A stretch of DNA of 25,061 nt from Phellopilus nigrolimitatus (GCA_021029095.1 JAJOHG010000371.1:1-25061), one strand, 5' to 3'; numbered from the stretch's first letter, positions 9,505-21,106 are shown. Program-made: numbers and translations. Notes: generated from the sequence alone by a model not told the origin.

Positions 9505-9786
9505 TACAGGTGGGTCAGAAAAGTCTTCGGCCCCCCTAAAAAAGGAAGGCAGTTCCCGCCTGCGTAGAGCACGACGCGGCGTCGTTTCACGGTGTCACTT
9601 TTGGTACGCTGCCAGCTCAAATCATCCAAAAACAAAATTACTACTTGGTTTCTGTTTCTCATATGTATCTAGGGAAAAGGCTCGCATAGATTTACAACAT
9701 TTTTTGACCTTTTTCTGCGTGAACGACGCGGACGAGAACCGCCTTCCTTTTTTAGGGGGGCCGAAGACTTTTCTGACCCACCTGTA
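9505..9786. mobile_element. MITE B (278 bp plus TA duplication) with perfect long TIRs
   Basis: Ends 9507-9550 and 9741-9784 are exact inverted repeats of 44 bases starting CAGGTGGGTCAGAAAAG and ending in an AAAAAAGGAAGGC word; TA flanks both sides and the match continues outward through the TATA context for a few more bases. The interior shows weaker inverted similarity (GTTCCCGCC against GTTCTCGTC) and no gene. Perfect arms suggest a young insertion. A transposase must be supplied elsewhere; the shared CAGGTGGGT end with element A suggests one enzyme could move both. Confidence 0.92.
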
Positions 9787-10138
9787 TATAATCAATTACT
9801 ATTACATAATACGAACTTCAATTTGATTTGAAGAATTATAAAGCCGATTCTGTTCCGGGTCACTTCCATCGAACTTCAAAAATCAGACACAGTTTACTCC
9901 CTATCATACGATTTCATATCTGTTCCCAGTATTGCTGAGACAACAAAGGGGCTATTCGATTCAAGTCGAGAGATGTCTCTTCCTCGTACTTCTGGCCCCG
10001 AACGTTTATCACGAAGTGTTGAACCTGAAGACTGCACAAAATGACTCATAGCGAGTATAATGACATTAGTACGTTACTAATCACATTGTCAATGCAAATA
10101 TCGAGCTCATGAAATGAAATAGAAAAGGTCAAACGTTC
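9787..10138. other. AT-rich spacer, nothing seen
   Basis: Between MITE B and the end of the minus-strand hypothetical gene. Should contain that gene's 3'UTR. No open frame, repeat or RNA gene noticed. Confidence 0.5.
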
Positions 10139-11749
10139 TTAGTCGTAGAATGCGATCCAAACATCAGTGCTTGTATAGGCTGACCACATTACCGACGCAC
10201 TCCGAGGATCAATGGCGACCCTTTTGACAGCCTCTGTGCCGTGCTCTAGCATATCCGCGAAGGGGACGACCAAAGTATCGCACCGCGGTCTCTCCCATAA
10301 CCAGTCGTGTCTACCGGTAAGTGAGAACATGAAAAACTCTCGATACCCGGCATTGCCGGAGCAGCAGATAATTGCTCGTCCGTTCTGTGTCAATTGCGAC
10401 AGGGAAAGATTGACGGAACCACGGGGAACATGGAGATTTCCGTGACTGAACTTTTCAAGCTCGACTTGAGACGGAGGTCGTGATTCTAAGGCGTCAGGCA
10501 CAATACGGTATCTCCAGCCATTGTACGCGTATCCAGACAATTTTGACTCGTCCTCCACCACTTCCAAAAGCATAAGTCCAGTATCGCCGCTTCCTTGAAA
10601 ATGTCCATCTGTGCACACGCTCATTTGTATGCTTTCCGGAGATGATGCATCCACAGGCAATCTGACCGCTGGGCTCAAGTCAAGTGATACGCTCAGTCCC
10701 GGGATCGAAGCCGCCTCCCATAATGCTGAAAGCGGCATAACAACCACAGAAGTACAATGGCTGTCTGACAGTTCGACATAGATCAGGTATTTGGAGGTGA
10801 TTTCTGCACATAACATTTGCGAGTTCTGATTAGACTGTCAGTGAAGAAAGAGTAAATATTTGCAGGCATAAAGGACTCACGGTTGACAACGAAGTAAGTC
10901 GCCCGGCCTCCCAATTTATCAACGTTAAACGCCTTTTCGAGAATACCAGAGCATTTCCATCGGTTATTCGTACTGATCTCTCCATATCGTCAGAACGGAT
11001 GCTTTTTCTCGTCTCCAAATTGTATACGGCTTGATGACTAAACACCAGCCTTGACCGCCATTCCTTAACAAATATTTTGTGAACTTCCAGGCGCTCTTGA
11101 GGGTAGACGGAGGTCGTAAGTCGAATGCGAAGGACTAAGTAGATTGGAATTGAGAATTGCAAGCGCACCTTCATATGCGCTTGATAGAAAGACAACGAAG
11201 GTCATGTTTCCATCCTTGCAGTCTCCCGCCGCAAAATCCATGATACCAATTTCTGATTCGCCATAGAAGAGCGGCTCGGTCTGCGTGCAGTAGCGATAGG
11301 TCCACTTCGTTGCGTTGGGATTTGTGAGGACGTCGATGCAGTTGATGCGGGTGGAGTCCTCATATAGAAAGATATACCGACCGTCGCCTGCTATCTTCCC
11401 TAGACGAGACGACGCAAGATCCTGAACGTCGTACTTTGTATTTTGGGGGAGGCTGACTATCCGACACCAGTCGTGCTTGAACACGGCGTTTAAGGTGTTC
11501 GACATAATGTATTGAGACTCGGCTGTGATTGCGTCTGTATTCAGTCCAAGTACAGGAGTTCCTGACGAGGAAGCTGGGTCTGTGGTCAGGGTGCTCTTTT
11601 CGTGAAGCTTTGGCGTTCGATCAGGGAGATGTAAGTGTGAGCGTGAAAACTGGGGAAAAAAGTGAAGATTACGAGGGACATACCTCATCTTCAACAGTAT
11701 GCGCAGGCTCGTCCGTTCGTGTGCTTTCCAGATTGACAGAGGCATCCAT
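10139..11749 (-). CDS. Hypothetical protein, F-box-protein-like C-terminal region without a visible F-box
   Basis: Minus-strand exons inferred as 11749-11684, 11649-11169 (or 11607-11169), 11095-10881 and 10825-10139 (stop TAA), about 482 (or 468) residues. Introns 10826-10880 and 11096-11168 have clean frames and GTGAGT or GTGCGC donors. The first intron is uncertain: the donor GTATGT at 11683 faces a good polypyrimidine acceptor only 34 nt away, and an in-frame alternative AAG gives 76 nt. The N-terminal ~45 residues are acidic and Ser/Thr-rich. The rest alternates short hydrophobic strands (GDGRYIFLYED, RLVFSHQAVYNLETR, RRLTLINWEAG, YLIYVEL), as in a beta-propeller and as in the region after the F-box in many Agaricomycete F-box proteins; this resemblance is from pattern, not a search. 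No LP..L F-box is visible in 11749-12007. It could be a truncated paralogue or have an upstream exon I missed. Confidence 0.65.
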
Positions 11750-14572
11750 AAGGCGACAATTCAGAGAGATTTGACGAAAGAAAGCGATGAAACCTAAATG
11801 AAGCGTGGAGACGGGGGTAGACCATAGAGAAGGAGAGAGACGCACGCTGTCTGGATATGAAAGAAAAACCCACGGCTCGCTTGGTGGCATTGTGCGTTTA
11901 AATAATAAAGTTCTAACTTCCGTAAGTCCACGCAGGAGCTGGTTGGACGCGCCCAAGATGGGACAATGACAGGAAGCATGGTCTGACGATTTTGTAATAA
12001 GTAACACTACATTTGCAACCTGAACTCAGTTCTCTCTCTCTCTTCTGATCAGAAGGCTTCCAGAGGGTGCCGAAGAGTAGCACTCATTATCTCTTTTTCC
12101 CATTGGTACATATCTGCAGACAGATTTATGTACATGATTCTTCTTTCTTTGATAACTTATTTTCGTAAAAAACGTTCAAGAGACTCGCCGGGAATATACT
12201 CTCCGGGTCTTGATCGTTGTCACTGGTGGAGTAGCATCAGCATGCACAGAGAACTCGGTGGGTCATGACCAGTGCTGTATGGCCATGGTCTCAAGTTAAA
12301 ATTGTCGTTGCGTTGAAGGCTGAACGAAATTCGAAGTAGAAAAGATCGGCGCTTCCTTTCCGAATGCAGAATGAGAAGATATTTGTCAGAAACCAGTGTA
12401 TTCATTTGCGACGACTGCAACTCACAACTTGAAGTCAACTACCAGTGCATTCTGAAGACCCGGAGACTATACCCTAATGGCACAGTCCGCGCCGCCTGTC
12501 TCTTATGACGTCTCGATTTAGATGCTATCTGGAGGTCCGTGAATAAGGGCTTGAGCATCGTCGATGCAATCAGTGACGTGTTAACGACTCAGACGTGAGC
12601 TTGTAGCACTGGTCGTACTATCACGGATTCTAACTGTCCTATGCTATATGAGCCACTCAATACTCAAATCCAGCGGACCAAGAAGCAAGGATATTGTTAG
12701 ATCACGTACACTCCCTGCAGAGCATCTTTTTTCCTGTGCGTTCTTCCTCAGACTTGGTGGGTGAGAGCGTGCTCGGTGTGTTTAGTATATTCTTGTCGCA
12801 TTCACAGTGCATAATGTGGCCGCGCTGAGGGATGCTGTAGAGCCATAATGGACTGTGATCAATTATGTATGTCCTTCTTCTCTTCCGCGAGAACTCAGAT
12901 GTTGACGTTCTCCCGAACAGCCATTTGGAGTTAGCTACGCTCCTGTATCATATGCAAACACACAAACATATAATCCAGTCCTTTTATTGTATTTTCCCCG
13001 TGGTCCGACTCTTGAAAATGGCCTCTCCTCACGTTATACGCGTTCCTTGGGCTTGGTCGGATGAGTTCCTACGTTAATATTGGAATTCTCTTTATCGCGC
13101 TTACAAGGCGGTCCGCCGAACATTCTGCCACCATGAATAATGCAATAACGGGAAGATCATACTTTATTCGCCTGCGGACTAGAGCCTGGACTCCTAGTAG
13201 ATCCGGTGGGTTATGGTTACTGTTGTTGTGATAATCGTGTCGTGTACATTCACAGTATTCCCCGGTTCAGATATCGGGCCACTTCAAGTCGCACTCACCA
13301 TACTATGATACACATCTTTCACCCCGCATCTTCTGCTCGTTATGAAGTACTCGCCGACGCACTTCGTGGCATTTGTTGATACCTTTTGTTAAGAAAAACC
13401 TCGTGAAAGTCGTACTTTCCACAACGCGCCAAGTGCGAAAAGAAGAAATCATCGGAGACCAATAAGTGCCTCAAGGTAAAAACGATGAGACTGGGTCTCC
13501 ATCGTCGAGAGATGATGTCAAAAGTACCTTCTCGGAACTCGAATCGCTGGGTGACAGCAGCTGAGACTCAGCAGGTTTAAATATATGTTATTTTCTAGGC
13601 TCGGAAAAGCAATGTGTATGTCACTGGTCTTCTTAATCTCGATGATTGTATTGTTGCTAACTCTTTGATTGTGGTATATCTGCAGAAAAACCGATAGACT
13701 TAACAGAAGCCTCGATCTCCTCCTTCGGGTGGTCAAAATCTGCCGAGAAAGGCCAAGGCCTCGCAACGAACAGATAAACTAGAGGAAACTTATATGTAGA
13801 GAGAGGTTGCGACTCCAGCATACCTTGTGTTTGATGTCTTACCTCTCTCGTCCATCAATACCCATTCTGTCGTCTAAATCTTGGTTTTTTCAGATAGAAG
13901 TCACTTAAATCTCAAGTAGAAACCTGATGCTGAGAATCGAAAACATGGGTCCGTTCAGATTCCTGGAGTCCTGCGAATGGTAAGCCTGAACATATATTTG
14001 TCTCAGGCTTATTGATTACGAGGACGAGCTGAAATACTCATAACAAAAACCCTGGAAGTAATCGGCAAAGAGTCTATTTCTAGTCTGTGTAAGGACGATA
14101 TAATGACCCTGTCTACCATAAAGCGCGATCGATTAAAGCACAAACTACGGAGTTAATGGAGGAAGTTGAAAGCCGGTCCATAGAATGCGTGTACGAAAAC
14201 GGAAAAGAAGGGTACGGAAGCTTATAGGCTTCGGAACGGATATCGTTTCTTCGGGGTTTCGATATTTAGACGCACATAAAAACAAACAGAGAAATGACGA
14301 CCAATTCTTGATACATTGCTTAACAGCCCACAAGTACAGATATTTCCGCGTTGAGATGAGAAAGTCCGTCCAGCATGATGATATGGACATGAAATTTTGC
14401 CTGTAAAGTTATCCCAGAGTCGCGAAGTAATCTGTATTCTATCGTAACAAGCTAATATTTCGTACGTCCTACATGTAGCCTAAGAATATAAAACACCTAA
14501 AGCCAATGCCCTGGGGAAAATAAAATTGGACTTCTCCATATTATATACTTGGAGTCCGCTTCATAGAACTTT
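11750..14572. other. 2.8 kb intergenic region, no gene supported
   Basis: Upstream of the F-box-like gene (minus) and downstream of sedolisin 1 (minus). Open frames are short (60-82 codons), on both strands, and without motifs (for example 12220-12438, 13518-13766, 14185-14406). Small features: a (TC)6 tract at 12031-12042 and a 9-base perfect inverted repeat TAAGCCTGA/TCAGGCTTA at 13981-13989 and 14003-14011. Frames at 11750-12007 could be 5'UTR or a missed exon of the neighbouring gene. Confidence 0.45.
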
Positions 14573-16497
14573 TTACAACCCCACAGCGCTCAGAAGTGCA
14601 GGGAAATTGGGTGTACCGAGGCCGGTGACTGGGTCCCAGCCGGTACGCGCGGTAAAGCCATTCGTGTTGCAACCTGGGTTGTCGCCTAAAGAATAGATCA
14701 GCAATTATATCCCATTGAATGAATAGAGAAGCACGAACCACTTGTGACGTCGTTGAGCGCCGCCTTGCCGGCATCAGAATACAAAAACGGATTGAGGAAA
14801 CCGAGTGGCGATTTCCCCGCGGCGACAAGGCGATCGTTTAGCAGCGCGACGACGCTCGCGAAGATCGGGCTCGAGCAGCTCGTTCCAGCAACAGTCCCAG
14901 ACTCCCCGCCCACAATAATCTCCACGTTCTCGCCCTGCGCGGAAACATCCGGGAATCCACGCCCAGAGGTGTTGAAGAGTCCGCTGTTAGTCGAGCCTTG
15001 TGCGGATAGAAACGCGCTGACGACAGATGACTGATACGAAGGTGTGCCGAAATAGTTCGAGAAACCGCCCGATGAGAAATCTGCCGCGGTTTCCGTGACG
15101 CCCGTCGTCGCGCCGACAGAGGTCATGTACGGGCAGCCTGATGGAAAGGTCGGCACGAAAGTCGTGCAGCTCGAGGACTGTGAGCCACCAACACCGCCAT
15201 CGCCGGAGGCAAACAGAATAGATGTACCCCGAGCACCCAGCTGCATGTACGCGTTACACAGTTGGCTGAAAACGGGATTAAGTACGTCGAGGAATTTCAG
15301 CGAATATCGAACTCACTTCGCCAGCGCTCGTGATATGGTGTCCTCGTTCTGGCCATATGACGTTGTGAGCACGTGCGGTGGATTGGTCTCATTGAGCAAG
15401 AAGTTGATGATGTCTAAAAACCCCTCAAGATCACCATCCTGGAAGTTCTCGCCGACGGAAATGAATGTCGTCGGCACACCGCTCGCGACGCCAACTGTAT
15501 ATTGGATGTCGAGGTTTGCCTCGGTACCAGCATCACTCGCATCTTGTGGATTCGAGCCACCGTCAAGCGTCTGGAGTGCGAATTTGGTATCCGAGGGGAG
15601 ATCCGACCGCTGGGCCTTCAAGAACGACGTCAAGTCCGCCTGGTTCGCGTACTGTTCGATGAAGCCTGAGACACCAAGTGTACTCGAATTCTCTGTCGCG
15701 AGCGTCGTCGGAATGCCGTATAGTGCCTGGAGACACGCCGGTGTGATAGTCGAATCGCAGGAAGAAGGAACGCTCGCGCGTGAAGTGAGGTTTTGCTCCT
15801 TGGCGGTGGCAGAGAGCGGAGAGGATACCACGGGAAGGTGTGCGAACGGGTTTTCGAACCTAAGGAAAGAATCAGGATCAGTCAGAAGTCAAACAACGGG
15901 AAAGGACATACGTGATTGTCGGGTGAACGAGGTCGAGATGACCTTGGAGCTCGGTAGGAATGGAGTAAGCGAGCGTGCGCACGGACTGCTTTCCAGTCTC
16001 CTCATGTTGGAACACGGAGAAATCCGCGTCAAACATTTCGTTTGCTTTGCTGACGGGAACAGAGAATGCGAGCCAATCGCCTGCTGGTGAGATGGATTTG
16101 GCAGTGACATTTTGAGCCGCGAGGAACTCATTCACAATCGAAACCGATTCAGGAGCTGGCTTCACGAACTCTTCGACCTATAAGTAACACCTATTAGAAT
16201 CTTATCTTCATGAGGTTTAGAGTGTAAAATCACCTCGTCTTTACTAAGGTGTTGGCCGTAAAGCGCGCTGTTTGGAGTGCTGACAGCGTAAAGCGAATCC
16301 TCAAGTCCAGCCATATCACTGTTCACAAGAGCAAGACGCAGGTTGAGCACCTGATCCGCAGGCGCGGCACCGATCTTGACAAAACCATTTGGCGCGCTTG
16401 CGCGCTGCTCATGCAGTACTAGACTGCGAGACACCGGATTCGCAGCGACGGCGGCGACGAAAGCCACGGGCACAAGGAATCTGAAGCTCGAGAGCAT
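14573..16497 (-). CDS. Secreted sedolisin (peptidase family S53), copy 1
   Basis: Acid serine-carboxyl peptidase exported to digest protein outside the cell. Exons on the minus strand: 16497-16234, 16177-15912, 15859-15317, 15265-14739, 14685-14573 (TAA), 570 residues; introns 51-56 nt. Seen: signal peptide (about residues 1-19, MLSSFRFLVPVAFVAAVAAN), pro-kumamolisin activation prodomain to about residue 205, then the mature S53 domain. Catalytic Glu290 and Asp294 in TEANLDIQ, oxyanion Asp380 in ASGDGG, nucleophile Ser487 in GTSCSSP, and C-terminal GWDPVTGLGTP contributing to the calcium site. Spacing 290 to 294 and 290 to 380 equals that of Pseudomonas sedolisin (80, 84, 170). Family knowledge: the prodomain is cleaved off autocatalytically at low pH. 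Intron 4 has a GTTCGT donor. It is paralogous to the gene at 19156-21106 and points away from it. Endo- versus tripeptidyl-peptidase activity cannot be told. Confidence 0.96.
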
Positions 16498-16565
16498 GGC
16501 GGAACGTCTGGACTCGAGGATGGCCTGCGAAAAGGCTGGATAGAAAACGCGGTCGAGAGTCCGAG

Positions 16566-16572
16566 ATTTATA
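16566..16572 (-). promoter_or_regulatory. TATA box of sedolisin 1
   Basis: On the minus strand GGGTATAAATC lies about 70 bases upstream of the ATG at 16497, a normal distance for a short 5'UTR. No second TATA element competes with it. Confidence 0.7.
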
Positions 16573-19071
16573 CCCGGGGAAGCGACATGGAAGTTAACTT
16601 TCAAGATACAGGCCGACGTTGCGACCATGCATGACAGGTGCTTCGGGAGCTAAGCCATCGGTGCAACGTCCGCCAAGTGAAGGTATCCACGCGCACAGTA
16701 AAGCACTGGCGAGAAGTTCATGTGGTTGGAATATTAGAAATAGAACTAGGCTTGCATCTGCGGGACCCCTGGGATCAGTCCAATGTTCCCGAACTAAGAA
16801 GTGGTCGATCATAAGACATACGCTGCGAGATTATTGTCGACCAATATACAAACAGATTTTGAAGCCTGTTTCATCCACCACGCACGGCTTCCTCTGGTGA
16901 CTGCAAGGAGGTGTGAGGAGAGCTGCGGATATCTCACCGTTTTATCATGTATTGGATGTAACATTGTGTCAATCTCACGAAGCACAAATGGGCTTCAGGG
17001 CCAAGACTGATATGAGGTCGTTTTTAAGACAGCATGACGGTAGGAATAAAGAACGCACTTTATGGGGATAACAGAGTTGACACGATCTTCAAGTGTGAAC
17101 CTGAAGTGATCTGTCAAATTTGTTAAACTGATCACAAAGCGCAGAAACTCGAACCTAAAGCAACAGCATTCTTCTGACAAGAGTCGCCAAATGTCCGCTG
17201 TCAATGACTTCTAAATGGACAATGCTTGTAGGAATGTGAATAGGCTGAGCCCGAGCGTTTGTTTGTCACCGTTGTCCAGGCGAGCGATGAAGTTCGTGGT
17301 AACCCTGGCTGTTTTTTGTCGAAGAATGGCCAGTCTCAGAAGCTGCTCCAGGGGTCTCTATTCAGCGGGAATGGTGGAATGGTGGAAGTCGCAAAGGTCG
17401 GCACGATGATAAGGATAGATGCTGATGTGTGCGACGATGCGCGACACCGCACGCACTGGGCTTCTGTGACGTGGCAGCTCGTTCTCACTGCGTCGTCCTC
17501 TCCCCGTCCAGCCGCCATACGAGTTTATCAAAATTCGAAATATTTGTTCTTCTCAGTCTTTTCGTTCTCACTGTATCTGTATTAGCATATGGATTTCATT
17601 GTGGTCATTTGCTTCTCTCCATTGGCTTCACCAAGTCAAACATCGCGATAAGGCCTAAATTATCTTTCCTCGAAGTTCCTTACCGCTGCTTGCCGCGACG
17701 CCCATGCCCTGTTCTGTTGTTTTCTGATCTTCTGGTCCCGGGCTGGCGATGTCTTGCCGTTCACTGAGTGAATCTCAGTGAGCAGAAGTCGCAGAAGTCG
17801 TGTTCTTTGTTTTCAGAGTGCTTCTTCACGATAAGCGCAGGTGCACCTGACTGTGGACTCGACCCAACCTCTCACAAATGCTTCAACTCGCCGATATCCC
17901 AAACCGCCTAGCATTATAACATCAAGAATTCACGGGCCCGGAAAATCAGATGCATTCGAGCACGGTGGCTTGGCATACGATATGCTATCTTATACGTCTT
18001 CCTGCGAGATTCCTATACCCAACTTTCCGCCGAGTTATCGACTTCGAGGACGTCTTCTGATATTATCTGAATGAAGTATAATCATCTAGCAGTCATGACT
18101 CTTGTCTATTCAGTGCGTGCTTCAAGCTCGTTCATATGCCGGAAAGGACATTCAGGTAGTGTTTCACTGTTGGTTCTTATATGTATGTCTGTGTATCGAG
18201 AACCCAAGAAAAAGACAATCCGTCCTCAAGGGTGCGAACCTTCATGCTTTTCTTATTCGTCATCCTTTGCGCATCCTAATGACACAGCCAACTACGGGCT
18301 TACTCCTGTACCTTCGAACTCGTGCTTTAGTCGCTCACGCGCTGATACGCCGGATCCTTCAGGTGGGATTCGAGGATAATTACAGGGCGGTATCTGTACG
18401 AGCGTCAGTCTGAGATATCGGTGATTTTGGATTTCTATCTTCATAGTCGTAGGCCTACGACTTCGAGGGTAAAAATCCAGATGTAGACTCGTAAGTACCT
18501 AACACATACCTAATCGCTCATTCTACGGTGAAATATATCTCCCTGAGGTTCAAAACGACACCGAACTTTCTGTCAACCAACTTGGAGCAGACTATCCGTC
18601 TGAGAATTGGAATGGAACAGCGCTACCCGAGAACTTAACGACTGCTGTCTGGAACCTCAAGACTATGGCGGTTAAACGAACAATGGGAAAGACACTAAAC
18701 ATGAAAATTTACAACCTGCGTACTTCCGAAAAAGACCCGACATTTCTTTACGGTTGTTTCGCATTGCTTCTTCGCTCTCGTACGGTTCCGCGACTTGATG
18801 TAGGCGGCTTCCGCTGCACCTGCATTTTTATCAGATTTCATGTTGGATCCTCCCCGTATTTAGACAAGAATAAACTTGCTGAGTCGCACAGGTATTATTC
18901 CAAAAAATTGTGATTTTCGTATTCCTAGCGGGCAGAGGTAAAGCAAGCACTGCTGTGACTCTGTGAGTCACAAGAGAAGTTCTTGTGATACGCAAATGAT
19001 TCGGTGTGATCTTCCCGCGCGACCACCACAAAATTCCGTAACCGTAGCGCCCAAAGGCCACGGCTTTCTCG
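16573..19071. other. Spacer between divergent sedolisins, with one possible decayed coding frame
   Basis: Divergent intergenic DNA; both ends must carry the sedolisin promoters. No complete gene is supported. A 136-codon open frame at 18503-18913 (plus) follows a good donor-like GTAAGT at 18491 and encodes an acidic, Asn-rich start (PEVQNDTELSVNQLG...) with no ATG until 18665; a second frame at 18102-18413 is also open. A perfect 18-base palindrome lies at 18445-18462, and small stem-loops at 18954-18972 and 18970-18986. Frames at 17259-17767 have no motif. Confidence 0.4.
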
Positions 19072-19104
19072 CCAATCAGAAGAACAGAACAGTCGACATA
19101 TATT
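19072..19104 (+). promoter_or_regulatory. CCAAT box and TATA-like element of sedolisin 2
   Basis: CCAAT at 19072-19076 and an AT-rich CATATATTT at 19097-19105 lie about 80 and 55 bases before the ATG at 19156. The TATA-like word sits inside a short GTCGA/TCGAC inverted repeat. Weaker than the TATA box of sedolisin 1, so the two paralogues may be expressed differently (inference). Confidence 0.4.
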
Positions 19105-19155
19105 TCGACGGAATCCAGATGTCGGCCGCAATAAATCCCTCACTGTCTTTTCTCC

Positions 19156-21106
19156 ATGTCCTCTAGCTTCAAGTTCCTCGGTTTTGCGTCTCTTGTCGCC
19201 GCCGTCGCTGCAAATCCGGTGTTCCATAATCTGGTACTGCACGAGAAGCGCGAGGGCGCGCCAAATGGTTTCATCAAGCTCGGTGCTGCGCCTGCGGACC
19301 AGGTACTCAACCTGCGTCTCGCTCTTGTGAACAGCAATATGCCCGGACTAGAGAGTTCGCTGTATGCTGTCAGCACACCTGGCAGTGCACTCTACGGCCA
19401 ACATCTCACGAAAGAGGCGGTAAGTTTATTCTCTGAGATTATCTTCTAAAAATAAGATTCTGATAGGTTACATATAGGTCGAGGAATTCGTGAAGCCGGC
19501 TCCTGAATCGGTTTCGATTGTGAATGAATTCTTCGCGGCTCAAAATGTCACCGCCAAATCCATCTCACCAGCAGGCGATTGGCTCGCGTTCTCTGTTCCC
19601 GCCAGCAAAGCAAACGAAATGTTCGGTGCAAACTTTTCTGTATTCCAGCACGAGGAGACCGGAAAGCAGTCCGTGCGCACACTCGCTTATTCGATTCCTG
19701 CCGCGCTCAAAGGACACATCGACCTTGTTCACCCAACAATCACGTACTTGATTCTTTCTTTATCTTTCTCGTGTACTAACGGTTTTTTTTTCAGTTTCTC
19801 AAATTCACTTGCACACCTTCCTCTCGTTTCTTCTCCCGTCTCCGCCGTTGCCGGAGTCCAGAACCTTAGATCACGTGCGAACGTACCCTCCTCCTGCGAT
19901 TCGACTATCACGCCGAAGTGCCTCCAGGCGCTGTATGGCATTCCGACGACCCTCGCGACAGAATCTTCGAATACACTTGGTGTCCCAGGCTTCGTTGAAG
20001 AATATGCGAACCATGCCGACTTGACGTCGTTCTTGAAAACCCATCGGCCTGATCTCCCCGCGAATACCACTTTTCAGCTCCAGACGCTCAACGGCGGCTC
20101 GAACTCTCAGAATGCGAGTGAAGCTGGCCCGGAGGCGAATCTCGACATCCAATATACGGTTGGTCTTGCGAGTGGAGTGCCAACAACGTTCATATCTGTC
20201 GGGGGAAACATCACAAGTGATGGGTTTGGTAATCTTTTAGACATCATGGCCAACTTCGTGCTCGGAGAGAGCAACCCGCCGCACGTTCTTTCGACGTCGT
20301 ATGGCTTGAACGAGGACGATGTCCCACCAGCGCTGGCAAAGTGAGTTGGTTAATCTTCTGGGTTTCTCAACGTACTCGAATCTACTTCTAGCAAAATTTG
20401 CAACACGTTCATGCAATTGGGAGCTCGTGGCACGACTGTTGTGTTCGGCTCTGGAGATGGTGGTGTCGGAGGTTTGCAGCTTGGAAACACGACCTGCTCG
20501 GCTTTTGTGCCAACTTTTCCGGCTGGATGTCCCTTCATAACCTCTGTCGGCGCAACGACACTTATCAAGGAGACGGAAACCGCAGCGAATTTCACAACAG
20601 GCGGATTCTCGAACTACTTCGGCATGCCTTCGTATCAGGCGTCCGCAGTCAGTTCATTTCTCGCTGCGCAAGGCTCGACGAACAACGGACGCTTCAACAC
20701 CTCTGGGCGCGCATTCCCAGACGTTGCTGCGCAGGGCGTAAATGTAGAGATTGTTGTGGGTGGAAAGACCCAGACAATCTGGGGCACAAGCTGCGCGGGC
20801 CCGATCTTCGCGAGCGTCATTGCACTGCTCAATGATCGCCTCATTGCCGCAGGAAAAGCGCCGCTCGGCTTCCTCAACCCGCTCCTGTACTCTGCTACTG
20901 GTAAAGCGGCGCTCAACGATGTAACGAGCGGTCCGTGCTTCTGTTTCTATCCAGCGGAATAAAATTGCTGATTCATACTAGGTAATAACCCAGGTTGCGG
21001 CACAAGCGGATTCACCGCTCGTACCGGCTGGGATCCCATCACTGGCCTCGGTACGCCCAACTTCCCTGCACTCATGGGCGCTGTGGGTTTGGAGAGTCCG
21101 AATTGA
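19156..21106 (+). CDS. Secreted sedolisin (peptidase family S53), copy 2
   Basis: Paralogue of the peptidase at 14573-16497, on the opposite strand. Exons: 19156-19419, 19478-19743, 19795-20340, 20392-20930, 20982-21106 (TGA), 579 residues; all four introns are at the same positions and phases as in copy 1, and exons 1 and 2 have the same length. Seen: signal peptide (MSSSFKFLGFASLVAAVAAN), pro-kumamolisin prodomain, catalytic Glu290 and Asp294 in PEANLDIQ, oxyanion Asp381 in GSGDGG, nucleophile Ser492 in GTSCAGP, and the C-terminal GWDPITGLGTP calcium region. All active-site residues are present, so it should be functional. Differences from copy 1: a few inserted residues before the nucleophile, SS to AG right after the GTSC, and a C-terminal four-residue extension (ESPN). 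Intron 2 has a textbook branch site (TACTAAC) and poly-T acceptor. Confidence 0.96.

Noticed and set aside
9474..9662. 62-codon minus-strand frame
   Set aside because: Overlaps the TIR and interior of MITE B and has no transposase-like motif.
12031..12042. (TC)6 tract
   Set aside because: Short simple repeat with no evident role.
15095..16090. 331-codon open frame on the plus strand
   Set aside because: It lies antisense to exons 2-4 of sedolisin 1 and crosses its introns; the minus-strand gene explains the composition.
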